Shown: positions 25,578 to 39,639 of the stretch, one piece after another | How the letters are laid out: each line of letters opens with the position of its first letter | Numbering within the stretch: position 1 is the first letter of the stretch | Source of the DNA: Icerya purchasi | Lineage: Eukaryota; Arthropoda; Insecta; Hemiptera; Monophlebidae | Direction of reading: 5' to 3' | Assembly: GCA_039619475.1 (NCBI GenBank) | Contig: CM077115.1 | Location: 483,364,400-483,428,399 of the forward strand | DNA length: 64,000 nucleotides | Notes under the pieces: generated by a model | Databases searched by the model: none | What the model saw: only the letters and a program-made list of their open reading frames with translations | What the model was told of the DNA's origin: nothing | Translations under genes and position numbers: made by a program

Positions 25578-26694
25578 GTGGGTGTGTGTGTGTATATAAA
25601 CACAACAACAACCTCATTTGAATATGTCACATATCAGTATTATGTACCGATAACGCTATACATAAAATGGGCCCAGCTTTTGGTCGTATTGATAAAATAT
25701 GAAGATGTTCAAAAATAATATTTCTGGTTTTTTAAATTATGTTGCAGAATTTTTTTCATCCCATCCTCACCAGCATCACTACTGTGTAAAATTGTTTTTT
25801 TTCATATTGTAATTATGAAACGTGTATTTAAGAAATCTTTCTCACAACCAATATACACCTTATATATATATATATATAACATTAGTACCGGGAAGTTACA
25901 ATCAATATACTTTTATTCTATAAATAGAATAAACATTACCGATAATCGAAATGCACTATTTTTATTTTTAAAATCAGTTCAGCTGTACTTACAGGTTTTA
26001 GTAATTTTCACGTTGCGTTGATGGGGCAAATCACTTAAAAGTAGTTGAATCATTTCACATTTTCCGATTTGGTCGTTTTTAGCAATGGGTATATTTTAAA
26101 AAATGATATATACGCGTTAAGGTTTTTACAAAAATTTATAGTTCATTCGTCAGTACTGCATAAAAATAAACAAAAAAAAAAATACATATATATGTAATAT
26201 TATTAAATAATACGGGTGAAAAATGTTAATTAGGCTTTTTGAAACGGCTTTCATGGTGCAATTCACGGATTAGGGAAGACTTAGAAATCGGTTGATCAAG
26301 ATTTTACCTTTTAAAAAATTCTATTAAACAAACAATTCTTAGAAAATGATGGGTAAATCGTGTTTAAGTGACCACACTTGTATTTGTAGTTTATCAAAAA
26401 GTAAAAAAAACCCATAGCTTTGGTAAATAAAGCACGTAGAAGTTTTCCCAGAATGAAATATATTTGTTTAGGATCTACCTGATGAATACTGAATATCAAA
26501 CATATTTATCGTTGTATAATGAATAATTTTAATAATGTTTCTGGCTTATGAATATTTAGTTTCATTTCGCATAACGAGAGAATATTTTTAATTCTTCGTG
26601 GAACTCCTTCGTACGTTAATTAATCCGAAAGTTCGAAATAAATCGGTTGCTCTAATGCATGTAATAAGTCATATGCTAAAATATAGTGGCACAA

Positions 26695-26707
26695 GGGTCA
26701 TTGACAA
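26695..26707. promoter_or_regulatory. EcRE-like IR1 motif
   Basis: GGGTCATTGACAA matches the EcR/USP consensus RGKTCANTGAMCY at 11 of 13 positions, with the inner bases perfect. Confidence 0.3.
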
Positions 26708-28579
26708 TAGTTCTTTGTTAAAGAGGAGAAAATGTATTAACGTGAATATTAGTAACCTCACACGGACTAAAATATATTGAATTATAGAAAAACGAAAAAA
26801 TGAAATTACTGCCTAATCAGCTGTGTGCCGTGTCGATGTGTTGTTATTGCATTAGCAGACTCGATGATATACATATTGTTAGGCTAGCATGTAGACGAGA
26901 CCCAGGCTAGCACGAAAAATGTGACGGTGTTCTGTGCAATGTTTGCTGCAATATTGTAATAAAAAAAGGAATAACCCAATTTGCCGATTTCGAGAGGAAA
27001 TACCGAGCAATAATAACTGGCTATTACGTACACGAGCGCAGCGGTATGGAGATAAAGATACAAAGCAAGAACGGTGCGAAGCCAGATGATGCAGATACGT
27101 ACCAAGGCCAATACGGCCTATTTAATGAACTGGGGTCGACGGCCCGTCGATCGCTCTTTTCGTAGGGGACCACACTTCATTTTCTTTGGCCACTCGAGAC
27201 CGCTCCATCTCGGTCGAGACCCGTTCCTTGTTGTTGTTTTCGTTGTCATTGCGCGAGATATTTTAGGTAGCGGCACTACTACTTCGACACCGTGTACTCC
27301 GTTCGCACGTTAATTAACCGTCGATAGTTTCTTATTCACAATTTGCATATTAGCAATTAAGAGGTCACTTCCAAAATAACCTCGCGCCAAAGGTCCGAGC
27401 TGTCACCTATATTTTAACGCTTTTTTAACTAACCTCGTCTGTTTTCGTTACATTTAGCGAAATAATTTGTAAAAACGGAATTTAAAAAATTTCCTATCTC
27501 CCATTCTTATTTCTCGCGCGTATATGCTTCCCTTTAACTATTTATATAAATATAAATAATTATAATATCTGTGCGTATATGCATAATTCGTTTGTTTTCC
27601 CCTAATTTTTTAACGAATATCGTTACAATTTGAAAAAATCAATTTTATCGTTTTTCATTATAAGCATGGTGTGTAAATATGTATTCATTCACAATGATTA
27701 TGGAACAGTGTCACCGAGAAACATGTTGCTGTTATAATTTTCAATACATTAATGTTCTCTAGTCGATTTATTGCTTGTATCGTTATATTAATTTGAAAAC
27801 ATGTTTATAACACTTTAGAAGATAAATTTCGTTTTTACTTTCAGTTTTTTTTATATAAACTCTCCGACTTTAACCACTGCGTTTCCGGTTGCCTCTATTT
27901 GCATCCTAATCTTACCCAAGCCGAGTGACAACACAGTTGCTGTAAATACCTTTTTCTCTTAAAATAAAGATGTACGCAGAATAAATGACAACTGAAAAAC
28001 CCGAGCCCGCTGATAGAAAGCCTTTTCTATCTGGGCTGTCTCGCGATGATATCTTCACCATTCTTCCGCAGCGCGCCATAATCGGAATCGGCAAAGATGT
28101 CTGTTCCAGATAGAAAAAAATCATATATCTTCGGGGTTTGCGAGAAAGTGTTAAAATTCGGTTTTCCGAACGGTTTTGTGTTTAAACGTGCACATGAGCC
28201 GGGCTAAATTCAGAAACGGCGTGACACTAACCCACTTAGAGAGACTTTCGCACGCAAGTACCGAAAGGATATATAATCCGGTAATATGCATTTCCTCTGC
28301 TGGAGGAGCATTATTATATAAACGGATTGAATAATTCATTAGTCTAATTCTCTGTGCCGATGCTGTCGTTCTGTTTCCAGTATCAGTGTCATCTTGTGTC
28401 AGCTATTGTGCCGAAAAATTACTCTCTTGTTGCGCATGTACGTGCCCTGGAAAATAATAATTGTGATGACTGTAACGATGGAAATTGTAAATAATCGATA
28501 ATAAACTGGAATAACGATCGATGATAATTCGATCGTTTTTTAAACAACTGACTACAACGGCGTGCATTGCGTTCAATAA

Positions 28580-28641
28580 CAGCGCCATCCAGCGGACAGT
28601 TTTGCGCTATTAATTACACGCGCAGTCGACAGATGGCGATG
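28580..28641. promoter_or_regulatory. Divergent pair of CTCF-like motifs
   Basis: The minus strand has GGATGGCGCT at 28582-28591 and the plus strand AGATGGCGAT at 28631-28640. Both resemble the AGRKGGCGC core of the CTCF motif, in opposite orientations about 45 bp apart. A closer match lies at 57927-57937. Confidence 0.25.
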
Positions 28642-30433
28642 CAGTCGAACAATCCGGTTTGTGAGCTAGCGTGTGCGAAAGTAGTAAATTATTTTCAGCA
28701 AAAATACGCGACCGAATGATAAAATTAATTAAAAAACGGCATAAATAGCTGATAATTAAAATAAGCGTTTATATAATCGGAAAAACCGAGAGAATAAAAA
28801 ACGATTTTAATAATCGAGAATAAAAGTGTTAAAATGTTCAAATAATAGTTGGATGATTTTAATCGCGATGAGTGCGCTTTTAACACCTCAACCTAGGGGG
28901 CTTTACGAGTTACTCGAGCCGAAGAGTATTTACGTATAAATCAGATGCGGCAATTCCATTTCGTTTTGTTCAGGGTCGTGTCGCAGTAGTTGTTGATGTG
29001 GCATTTTGATTTTTTACATTTTTTTACTACGGAATGAGAAATTGATTTTTTTAAATTAACGCAATTTTTTCAGTTTACCAATGCTTCTCCTCTTTTGGTT
29101 ATTGTTTTACGATATTGCTTTAATTTTAACGGGATTTTGAGATTATCTTCCGATATAATGAAATTTCTACCCTCCCCTACGCCGTTTACAGGAATAATAA
29201 GTATATAAATATTTTCAAGGCATTCATTTTTACGATTGCTACATTAAACGGTATCATTTTTTTCTTTGCATTTTCCATCTTTTCGGCAATGTGTTGTTTC
29301 ACTGATCGAAACGGTAAAAGCAACACTTATGCGCTAAAATGCTCCCTTTCAGAACAATCAAATTCTCGCCTGAGTATTAGGAATGCAACATATCGCGACT
29401 GCCTACACAATTTTAAATCTCAGTTTACTCGCCGGAAAATGGGTAAAGACTACACGTTTCGACGTATGTTTACTTTGTAAAATGAAAAATCTCAATCCAA
29501 AAATTTTTTTATAAATTTGTGAGAATGTACACACTCCAAGCGCTTGACTAACTCACATTGCATTCGATTATGTTGAGTGTGTAAGTAGCCTGCGCAAATA
29601 CGAAAAACAAATTTTCAAATTTGGAAAGAAAAATTTAACTTAGGTTCCGGGAGATGAACAACCTCTACAAGTACGCGGAATCCGTTCTTGCTCGCAAAAA
29701 GCATCACTGTATATGGAGGACGAAAAAAATACAATTCTATCTGCATTTTTCTTTTTCTTTTAAGATAACTGCTGACAAAACATGAACTTTTAAACTCTCT
29801 TATCTACTTCTCGCAGCTTGGAACCCCTTTCTTACAGATGCTTCATAAATATTTCTAACGTCATTTAAGAGAGCAGCAATTGGAAATTTTTTTGAATTAA
29901 AATTCCGACGTAAAATATTAAATATACTTAATTAATTGAGGGACACTGAAATTAATAGGACAGTTCATACGTATCGCGCTGACATTTCCGTTCGGATTTT
30001 GTATTTCAGCTCTGAGAATAACGAAATTTACTGGAAAATGCAAAAAAAAAAACAACAAAATAAGTGGTCAAACCGACTGTCCTGAAATTTGTTTTTAACT
30101 TCAGCTTGCACAATACTGTGTTGTCGAACGGGGTCCTACTTTAAAATGAAAATTTAAAATGTACATTTTCATTTCCGTTAATTACTCGCCCGGTTTCTAC
30201 CGTCATCACTGGTGCACACACATAGGCAAACACGCGTTTTGTCAATGTAAATTTTGGAAGGAATAAAGGAGAATATTCCAAATGTGTGTGTGTATACATA
30301 ATAATGGTGTTTTTACAGAGGTGAATTATGACTGTGCTTAGTATTCTGCAGCGTTTATGCCGAGTTGACATAACCGCTGTCGTACGATACTGTTGCAGAA
30401 AGAATTTCTTGAATCGGGGCTTTGCGTACGCCG

Positions 30434-30446
30434 AGGTGAATGACCC
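30434..30446. promoter_or_regulatory. EcRE-like IR1 motif, 12 of 13
   Basis: AGGTGAATGACCC matches the EcR/USP consensus RGKTCANTGAMCY at 12 of 13 positions (G for C at the fifth). It is the best single match to an ecdysone response element noticed in the window. Confidence 0.4.
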
Positions 30447-33218
30447 TTTAATGAGTCAGCGATAATATTGTTTTGTTCGACCAGACGCCGGCTATTTCGG
30501 GCTCATATATATATATATATGTATTATACGTGTGTGCATATCCCCCGTATTCGAACATGTTACGCTAGTAGCGTGTAATTGTACGTCGAAAATTAGGCCA
30601 ACATTACCTTATCCGCTATGACGTAATGTATATTTTGTAGGTTATTATAATATTTTACATAGCACCCTCCGCCTCCGCTATATTTGCCCGCTTGTCCTTC
30701 TCTATGTTCGACGCTATTGCACACATGTGCGTGTGTGTGTGTGTTCTAAGCGAGAAAATAATATCGCACTTACGGACTCTTCGAATAGTAACGAGAATTC
30801 GTGTTCGCTCTGCGCGATTTTATCGAAATTTGAAAATTAAATTCTCGGCAAAAATTAGAACTGCCACAGAGAATGGTGGAAGAAAATAGAAAATAGGAGA
30901 AATAAAAAAGGTGCGCACACCTTTCGGGCGAACGAACACTCTTCTCGTAAAAGCAGCGAGGGTCAATAGTGATTTTGTTGTCGTTTGTTCACTGTGCTGG
31001 TGCACCTTCTTGATCGTTACGTGTTCACCTTCACCAGGCTGCCCTAACATAGGCCAACTCTCCTTTGAAGTGTGGCGGTCAAATATTTGTGGGACATGAA
31101 AACTTCATATGAAGAGAATAAACACGATTATAAAAAAACAAGTCAAACGACCGTTTTATTACAGTTAGTAGGCGAAATCGCATTCGGAAATAGAAAGATC
31201 TGGGGCAATCCCTCTGAATGTAGTTCAGAAAGCGTCCACAATAATGCAACAGTACGGTGGTGAGTTGTTGAAAATTATTAATCGCCACTGGTGAGAACCG
31301 GAAAAGAGTGTGCTCTGGTAAAATTAATCGTTCGTCGCTCGTGATAGATGCGTCATGCACAGTGCTGACTCGACGAAACGCTTGATCGTTCGATGCTGAA
31401 CAAGCGCTATTTTGTTTACGAACGATATTGTTTACGCTTCGAACGTTGTCGCTATTATCGGTAGCGACTGAGCAGCCAGGTTTATGAATACCATCGCGGG
31501 TACTTTTTAATGAGTTTGAAAATACGCACTCTCCTAGGCGGCCAAAAACAATCGGAAGAAAACGTGTCAAGGCGTCCATTTCGGCTGAAAATAGAACAGG
31601 GAGTTTTACACCATCGCATTATGCGGAGAGATAAGAGTGTCAATCTGTGTCCATATGTTGGCGGACATCGGAAGACAAAATCCTCATCCAAGACCTTTCA
31701 CAATTTCTGCTCCTCAATGTTTAAAAGCGCAAAAAGTATCGAGAAGAAAAAATGTCGCCTGTAAATTTTTTTCAAACAGAGCGCTAAAAAAACTGATTAC
31801 AATTATTAAAAGCGCAGTAAGGATTTAGCATCTCTTGAGTGCCTACGTAGTTAATGGCTCTACATATTTGGTCATTAAACGATGTCAACTTTCAAATCAT
31901 GTTTAGAACATTGAGCATCCGTAAAATGTAGGTATACTTGTTGTGTGTCTTTAAATGAAGATGAACAATAATAGAAATAATCAAAAAAAAAGCAAAACAA
32001 AACAATTATACTCTTTGAATTTTTATCAGAATGGTAAGCGTTGAATTAAAAAAAAAAAAAAAATGTTAGAAATAAATTTTTACCGATATTCGGCTAAATA
32101 CGAATTTATTTCGAAAAAAATGTATACTAATCAGGGGAGCTTCGAACGTTTAATTTAAAAAAAAAAACAAAAAAAAACCCGCTTATAACGATATTAATAT
32201 TAAGATTTGAACGATAGAGACAGATTCCGTATTAAGCGGTGGTGTGTTTCCTTTGAGACTGGTTCGAATTCTACAACTGAGCTGGAAAAATTATCATCTG
32301 CCCCAGTTGACGGGCCCCCAAAAAGCAAATCTTCGACAAATATAATTCTTTGAAATAATGTCTACGTGCCAGAAATTAGACTTTTTTTTTTGTTTTAGAT
32401 ATAACTTATAATTTATCACTTTTTTTCTAAAACATTTGCATTTAATGTAATTAACAATATTTTGAAACACGTATAATATCAATATTATTCCCGTCAAACG
32501 CTTGTCGTTGACGACATTATATTATTTAGAATTCCTTTTATTCCGGTAGACTAAACGCGTTTATCCCTTTTTCTTCTACTAATTGTTACACACACCCCAC
32601 TCTTGTCCTAATATTTCTTCCATGCTTACTTCCTGTTGCAGCCAACTTTTTAATTTTAATTTTCCTACCTCATTCACTTCCATTATTTCTCCGCCGGGGA
32701 TTAGTGTATCCTCGAAAGAATTCTCCTCTTTTATCGGTACTATATTTAAGACTTCTTATTCTGTTAATTATAATCGACTGCCTAAGCCTCCCAGTTTGTT
32801 TGCGGACACGGTGATGTGTCGATCTCCAGCTACCTCCTCCCAATTCGAAAAATACTTTCTCCCATATATGTATTATATATAATTTTTAATCGTTTTCCCA
32901 TTCCAGTCCCGTTTAATTTTTACCCGGAATGTTCTCAGCTTAAAATTTCCTTTTACGCAGTCGCCGTCTTGAGCTCTTTATCATTAAGCGATACTTGTTG
33001 CTATCAATGCCGCTGCTGCAAGGTAAAAAGCGACGACGCGCGGAAGCTGAAAAAAAAAAAAAAATACACATTTATCTATCGCTCTTATCGTAGTAAGAGC
33101 GGGACCGTGCTGCACTCTGTCGTTCGCTAATCCGAGCTTCTGCCGAATCTTTCAGCGACGGCTGGTGCGCGCATGCGCGAAACTGTACTAGGCCAGCCCC
33201 GGTTATTAACCTGCCGCG

Positions 33219-33243
33219 ATGTCATTGAAACGGTCATCGAACC
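33219..33243. promoter_or_regulatory. Two abutting EcRE-like motifs
   Basis: ATGTCATTGAAAC (33219-33231) and CGGTCATCGAACC (33231-33243) each match RGKTCANTGAMCY at 11 of 13 positions and share one base. The two are in tandem within a GC-richer patch. Confidence 0.33.
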
Positions 33244-36200
33244 CGCCGCGCTCTTTGTCCTCTCTTTAACGCGCTGAAATTTTTTTACTTGTTTTCGCGT
33301 TTTATGTTCGAGTGATAGAATTTTTTTCAGGCGGTCACAAGCTGATAAGCCAACAATTTTTCGCAATTTTCTCGCCCGGCACTCCGCGACCACTCGACAT
33401 CATGCGCCAGGAAACACCAATTTTAACCGCGTACACGGCTACTTTGTTTGTCGCCGGGGAGGGGCGACGCAAAAGCAGCAGCCAGATGCTTGCTGCCTCG
33501 TGCAATCCAATTGACCTACTCTCTCGGCTCAAGGAAAAATTTATCCACGTATGTGCTTTGTGGCTCGATTAATTTTTGAAATTTTTCCTTTGTCTCGAAA
33601 GTTATCGAGTCAACAAACACATTTTATTACCTCGGAGCGAGGTAATAAAGCGAAATCAACCGTAATACTGCGCCAGCCGGGCATTCAAATTCTACGCAAA
33701 ATTGCGCGCTTGGTGATGGCTCCCGATCGGGGATGACTGAATATGATCCTTCCCGTTGCGTTAGAAAAAAAAAAAATTGAAATCGTCGAAATTCTAACTT
33801 TGACATATTTTGCCGAAATGCAAAAAACAGTATCATCGACCGTGTTTAATCAGAAAACAACGGCGCAAAAAAAAAAACTAAGATTAATTTTTTTGATTTA
33901 AACTTTGCTGTCTCAAATGGGAAAACATGCGCTCGCACGCGTTTAATAATATTTGAAAAATTAACAGAGTATAGAAGCAACACTCCGGAATATCGGATGT
34001 AATGATATTTTTAAAAAACTAACTATGACGACGCAAAGCAGATGTATTGATTCTGGCGAAATATTTCAAAATTAGAGTCGAAATAATAAGGCAATCGGGA
34101 CGATTTATTTTTGTGGCCGGAGAAGGAAAAATTGGTCCCCGATATTTCTTCTTTTTTTTTCTTAATTCTACGACGTAATTAAGCTATTTACCGGTTCGAA
34201 CTTTTCGGTACTTCTCCTATATTAACAAGAAATATCATTCGAAAAAAAAAATAAGCTAAAGTAGAATCTTTCGAACGTACCACGAAAAAATACATGATCG
34301 TGTTCCGTTTTCTAAAATATTTCGAACGCCGAAGCTCCCAGACTATTTTTCCAACACACACACACACACTACTCGCTTCATTCGATCCTCGATTATTAAC
34401 AGGAAAAGTGAAAAAAGAGGAAAAAAAGACGCAGATATTTTCAACCCGATGTCTTTTGGCGGTTCCGTCTGAAAATTTGAAAGCGATAAATCTGCATAGG
34501 AATCTTACTGTGTAACATCGGCTTAGAATATTTCTCGCGAAATACGAACGCCTAAAAATCAAAAATACTTCATAATTCGGGGGTAGCTACGTATTTTCGA
34601 ATGTTCATGTGTTTTTTATCAATCCGGTTCATGAAGAAAAAAGTCGCTACAGTCAAAGGCACGTTCCGAATAAAAAAATCGTTCTTTTTAGTTTTTTTCT
34701 ACATCCTATACAAAGTCGAAAATAAAGGGATAGCGATGTAGAAAAAAAAAAAAGGACGACGGTATTTGATTGTGAAAGAAGGATAAAAGCCATCGCAGAA
34801 GAAGGTCGCTTTACTTTTATTTTCATAGCAGAGGTGAATTACGATGTAAAAACACGTCTCCCAAACGAGAATTACAGCCGCCCTAAAAGGAGGCGGTTAT
34901 AAAAATTTCACTTTTACCACGCTCGGCTTAGCAATAAAACGCGCGACTAACGAATCTCCTTTTTCGGAAAAATCAACAAAGAGGCGAACCGCCTTTAATT
35001 GCGTTAATTGCCTCGTAGCACTTTCGTCTTCAGGTTAAGGTTCGAGGAGGCGAAAGGCCATCAGATTTTTTGAATTACGGCTTAGACTTTTTTCGGCTAA
35101 ATAAAAATTAATGTGTGCCCTATATAACATTTTTATTGTGACCCAATTTTGTATCGTTCGCCGCGACTAGGTTTCAGTTTATCGGTCTACTTTTGCGGAA
35201 AGACAGTCCGACGTTTAAGCGACACCGGCAGAGCAAAAAAAAGGAAAAAAACAAACGTCGAAAAGAACATCATAACACAACGAAGAATGGTCGTGAACGA
35301 AGTTGCTCGTTTTTTGTTTTTTTTTTTTTTTTTTCGTTTCAATAGAGTCTACGTATAATTCTGTATAATTAATCAAAAATATGAACTATTCCAACTTTTT
35401 ATATCTGGTATTTTACATCACAGTCATTATGACTGTTGATTTGTAAATTTGGTAATTAATAAAAATTTCAGTGCGTTACTAAAATAACAGTGTAATTTTT
35501 CACGAGTGCCACATTTGTGTATACATTGATAGTTTTCGCTTTAAAAGATTTCGATATTGTTAAGAAGTTGTATACGATTTCCTCCGCTTTTAAATTGATA
35601 AACACAATAATTTGTAAATGTTAAGTTAATTAACACACTCGTTTTGCACCCGTGTGACAACGAGCGACGATCCAGTCTAGTCGAAAAACGTATATCAATA
35701 TTTTCAAACATTGTTAATTATCGAAACGGTCAATTTAAGCATGGCGTTCATTTTGAAGATTTCTCCACCGCGATGTGAAAAAAAAAAACGAAAAAGTGTA
35801 ATAAACAGTGAGTCCAATACGAGAGTGATGCATGCGTTGTTAACAACAATTGTTTGTATATTAATATTGTTCCATTTTTTTTTTTTTTTTTTTTTTTTTT
35901 GGAAATTATAATTATTCAATACTAGCTAGCACTATAAGATATGGTTGTTATCTGATTTTCGGCTTATATAGGAGAAAAAAAAATGACTAAAAATGTTATG
36001 ATTATTGTATTTTTTTTTTTGTATATTGCGGAGGATTATCACGGCAGTACACTATGCGTAATTTTTCGGTATCAACAAAATAATTGTTCCTAGTTTTTGT
36101 TGAGAATACGTTTTTCTCCTTAGTTCCGAAATTAACAGTTTTCCCTCGTGAAACATGAATTGTAGCAATTACAACACTCTCGCGACTCACTTTCGGACCA

Positions 36201-36877
36201 TTTCAAATCTGCATAATTGTAGAAAATTGAAGTATAGCCCGTGCGTCCATTTTAATCGTATGCGGAAATACTTCAAATTTAACTTACTACGCCGATAACG
36301 TTAGTTAGGGGAAAAAAAAAACGCAAATAACTGAATGGGTGCTATCATCCTTCTCGGGCTCAGTTGTAGGAGGAGCTGTAAAAAATAAAAAGTTGGAAGC
36401 CGTGTCATGGAAAATATGCTACGTAAAATAGCGGTTGAAATTCAGTTTGTTCTAATTATCGATAAAATACAAAACCTAAAAATTTAAGACTGATCGTGGC
36501 AGGAACAATGTTTTTGAAAGCTGCAAGAAAAAGAAAATACTTCATTCAGCTCTATGATTGAAAACAGATCCTTAAAATCATCGTATGTGCTTGAAATGAA
36601 TAAGAAACAGAAAAGAAAATAGCTACAAAAGAGCAGCAAAACCAGCTACTGTGTTTTGAAAATAAACGTGACAATTGTAGTAGAATGCAAATGCACGCCC
36701 ACCTCCCCTTCTGGGTGTTATTACCTTAAGAAGAAATTATCATCAAAAGGTGATCAAATTGGGTTACATTTAAAAAATAATTCGACTATCTAATATTTTG
36801 AACACTTTGTAAGCAGGCTCCATTTTTTATCGAATGCAGATTTAATAAAATTCTTTCATTTTAAAATAAATAAATAG

Positions 36878-36915
<38 letters not shown>

Positions 36916-37942
36916 ATTGGAAAAAGAACGAATGGTATCAGATTCGAAATTAAAGAAATTTCTAATTTATTGTTAGCATGAAAAATATTCGGAAGAAAGA
37001 AAAACCGAAAATAATTGCGGGATTCGTAATTTGAAACTTTTCGAATATTTCATACCCGTATTTTGGTGGAACGCACGGTACTTCAATAATTTCTCCGATG
37101 CACAAGCAGCCGTGCGTTTTGAAGCCGAATTTCGCAGGCTAACACGATATTCTTTTTTTCTTTTTTTCTTCTACTCGATGTAATTGTGGTACAGGAAGAA
37201 GAAGAAAAAAATTGAAAACAAAACACAAACAATCTCGTACTACTCAACCCCAGAGTTAATCTTGAATCCGCGCTGTTACTTTCTTTGTTCTCTGCTACAA
37301 TAGCGAAAGAAATCCGTTAGGTCAAAGATTTTTTTCCTCTTGAAATTCCAAATTAAAGAAGGAAAAACATAAACTCGTGTTAGAATACTTCTGGTATAGC
37401 ATACGGAGGAGGAGTGTCTCCGGTTTATAACGGTATCGGAACGTGAAAAAAAATCGGACGGTCGTCGATGGCTTTTATATTCCGGTGATACTATTGTTCT
37501 GAGAATAGGTTATATGTTGATGCAACGGAATGCTGTTGAAAATTGCACTCTAAGATCGGGGTTAGTGTGTTCCTGTCTGGCGAAAGAGAAAATAAATCCC
37601 GGATTATTTTTCGAGGCAAAAAAGTGCACGCTCGAAATAACGGTACACTACACGATGATACAAAAGAGAAGCGGGCGATTGTCGATTTTTTGCTTATCAC
37701 TCGAGATTCGATTTCGACGATGATGAAAGTGGGAAGTAGTAAATAACCGTGTTCTAGAGTCCTGTTGACTGATTAATTTTCGATCAGGTTTTGCGCTCCT
37801 CCGGGCGTATGCGTATGGAAAATGACTGTTCAGATCTCCGTATCCCCGGGGAGTGCTGGTACCGCGTGTTAATTTTATTCGGCATACAGCAGTATGTATC
37901 GTTACGTATTTTTAAACGTTCAGTAAGAGGGCAATTTGAGTG

Positions 37943-37975
<33 letters not shown>

Positions 37976-38525
37976 CGCTAAGTCAGCAAGCTAGCCCCCG
38001 GGGGGCATGGTCCTATTACAACTGCGAAAGTATTTTATTCAATTTTAACCGGGAATTGGAATTCAAGACAAGAGCTGCGAACTTACCATAATGTTGTCAC
38101 GCACCCGTAAAATGAAAAAAGAAAAACCGTATAAAAATGTAATCGCGTTATTTATTAGCGAATTTTAACTAAATCAGAGCTTACTGAGAATCAGTCGATT
38201 CAGACGACTTTAAAATGAACTATAAACTGCGTTCATCTATAAAGAGCTACGAAAATGCATTTACATATATATGTATATATATATATATATATGTTTCGCA
38301 AACAACTCGTACGCGTATGTATTTAAACAAATGCAGAACGACCTTCACAAAGTCATTTTAAATGTACCGAAAAAATATACCTTCGACAGGTTGCGCTAGG
38401 TAAGGACTACCGACCGACAAAACGAGATCCCACCCGCCCGTATATTACAGTGTTTTTTTTATTCTCTTTTCTAAAATGGTTTAATATACCAGAAATTGGT
38501 AACAACCGTTTATGTACTTAAACAC

Positions 38526-38820
38526 GATGACAATGACAACACAGATGCAGATAATGAAATAACGGATACAGATGCGATGTTACTTGTTGATAATGAGATA
38601 TCGAACAACGCTGATGGTAACGATAAATAAAAACGAACCCCGTCACCGCCAACTAACAAAATTACGACGCCTCCGCCGATTTCAGTTAATGACGTTAAAA
38701 ATTATACGGGGCATTCATCAAGTTCTTAACAAGTTTGACAGATGTTAAATTTACGTTGAAATCTACAAACACCGCGCTATTACCATAAAATAAAGCTCGC
38801 CTCAGCTTGTTAAAATTATA
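38526..38820 (+). pseudogene. Decayed LINE ORF1 (gag-like) remnant
   Basis: The + strand reads an acidic Asp/Asn/Thr-rich leader, a stop, then KRTPSPPTNK and TTPPPISVNDVKNYTG. After a frameshift near 38718 it reads FLTSLTDVKFTLKSTNTALLP, followed by another stop. The PPPI-x-V-x-x-V motif followed by LT and a K-S-T-N stretch resembles the gag-like ORF1 of Jockey-type non-LTR retrotransposons of insects. Two stops and a frameshift make it non-functional. No reverse-transcriptase frame is visible nearby. The family call is from recalled pattern only. Confidence 0.4.
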
Positions 38821-39639
38821 ATTTTCTTTTTTCCGTGCGATCCGTCTGTTGATTAATTAATTAATACGCTTTAACCATATTCTACATTTAATCAGTATGT
38901 CTTCGCTGCGCATTCCAAGAACCACGGAAGAGGACAATGACGTTGCATGAACAAGACGACGTGGTTATAATAATTTGTGTACGATATGTGCGCGATGGTG
39001 GTATAGAATAAAAGTTGAAAAATCAATTACATTAATGGAAAGTTACCACCACACATGAAACACACACACACACACATGCTACGTTTTTTGCCGAATATGT
39101 CCCTTCGTTTGGCGACTAAGCGATATTTTGCTGTTTATTTATTTTTCGAACTGTGTGTATGGCGCACTAGTAAAGTAGGCGAGAGGCGATGGTGAGTTTT
39201 TGTTTATTCGAACGTAGCGCCGAGAAAAAACGCGCCGTATGTACGCGACTCCGGAGGTAATTGACACGGTCGTCGCCAAAGCGTCGTAATTGTATAGCGC
39301 AATGCGTTTGTTTAATGTGGCAGCGATGGCGAATCAATAAACAAGGTAAAGTTCAATAAACCAGTTGCATTAAGTAGGGTCGGATGGCGTTGATGATGAT
39401 TTTTCCACAATCGTTTGATCTTCGTTTTTTCATTTCATTTCATTTTACACCTTATTTAACATTTTCTTTCTCTCACGTTTGATGACGACGGTTTTTTCTC
39501 TGTTTTTTTTTTTTTTTGCGCCGAAAATAAATTTGGCCAACTCTACGAATTATCGCATACGTTAAAAATAGTGTTTAGCGTACTCGAGGACAGCTTAACA
39601 ATTCTCCGCTACTGGGATTGGAATACTCAGCCATAAAAA

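Noticed and set aside
32240..32300. Possible third tRNA-like fragment (GGTTCGAATTC near 32261)
   Set aside because: Box B resembles the consensus but no box A or fold is convincing.
32583..33130. Two overlapping + strand frames of about 100 codons
   Set aside because: Low-complexity Ser/Phe/Pro-rich translations without domains; no splice structure linking them to E75.
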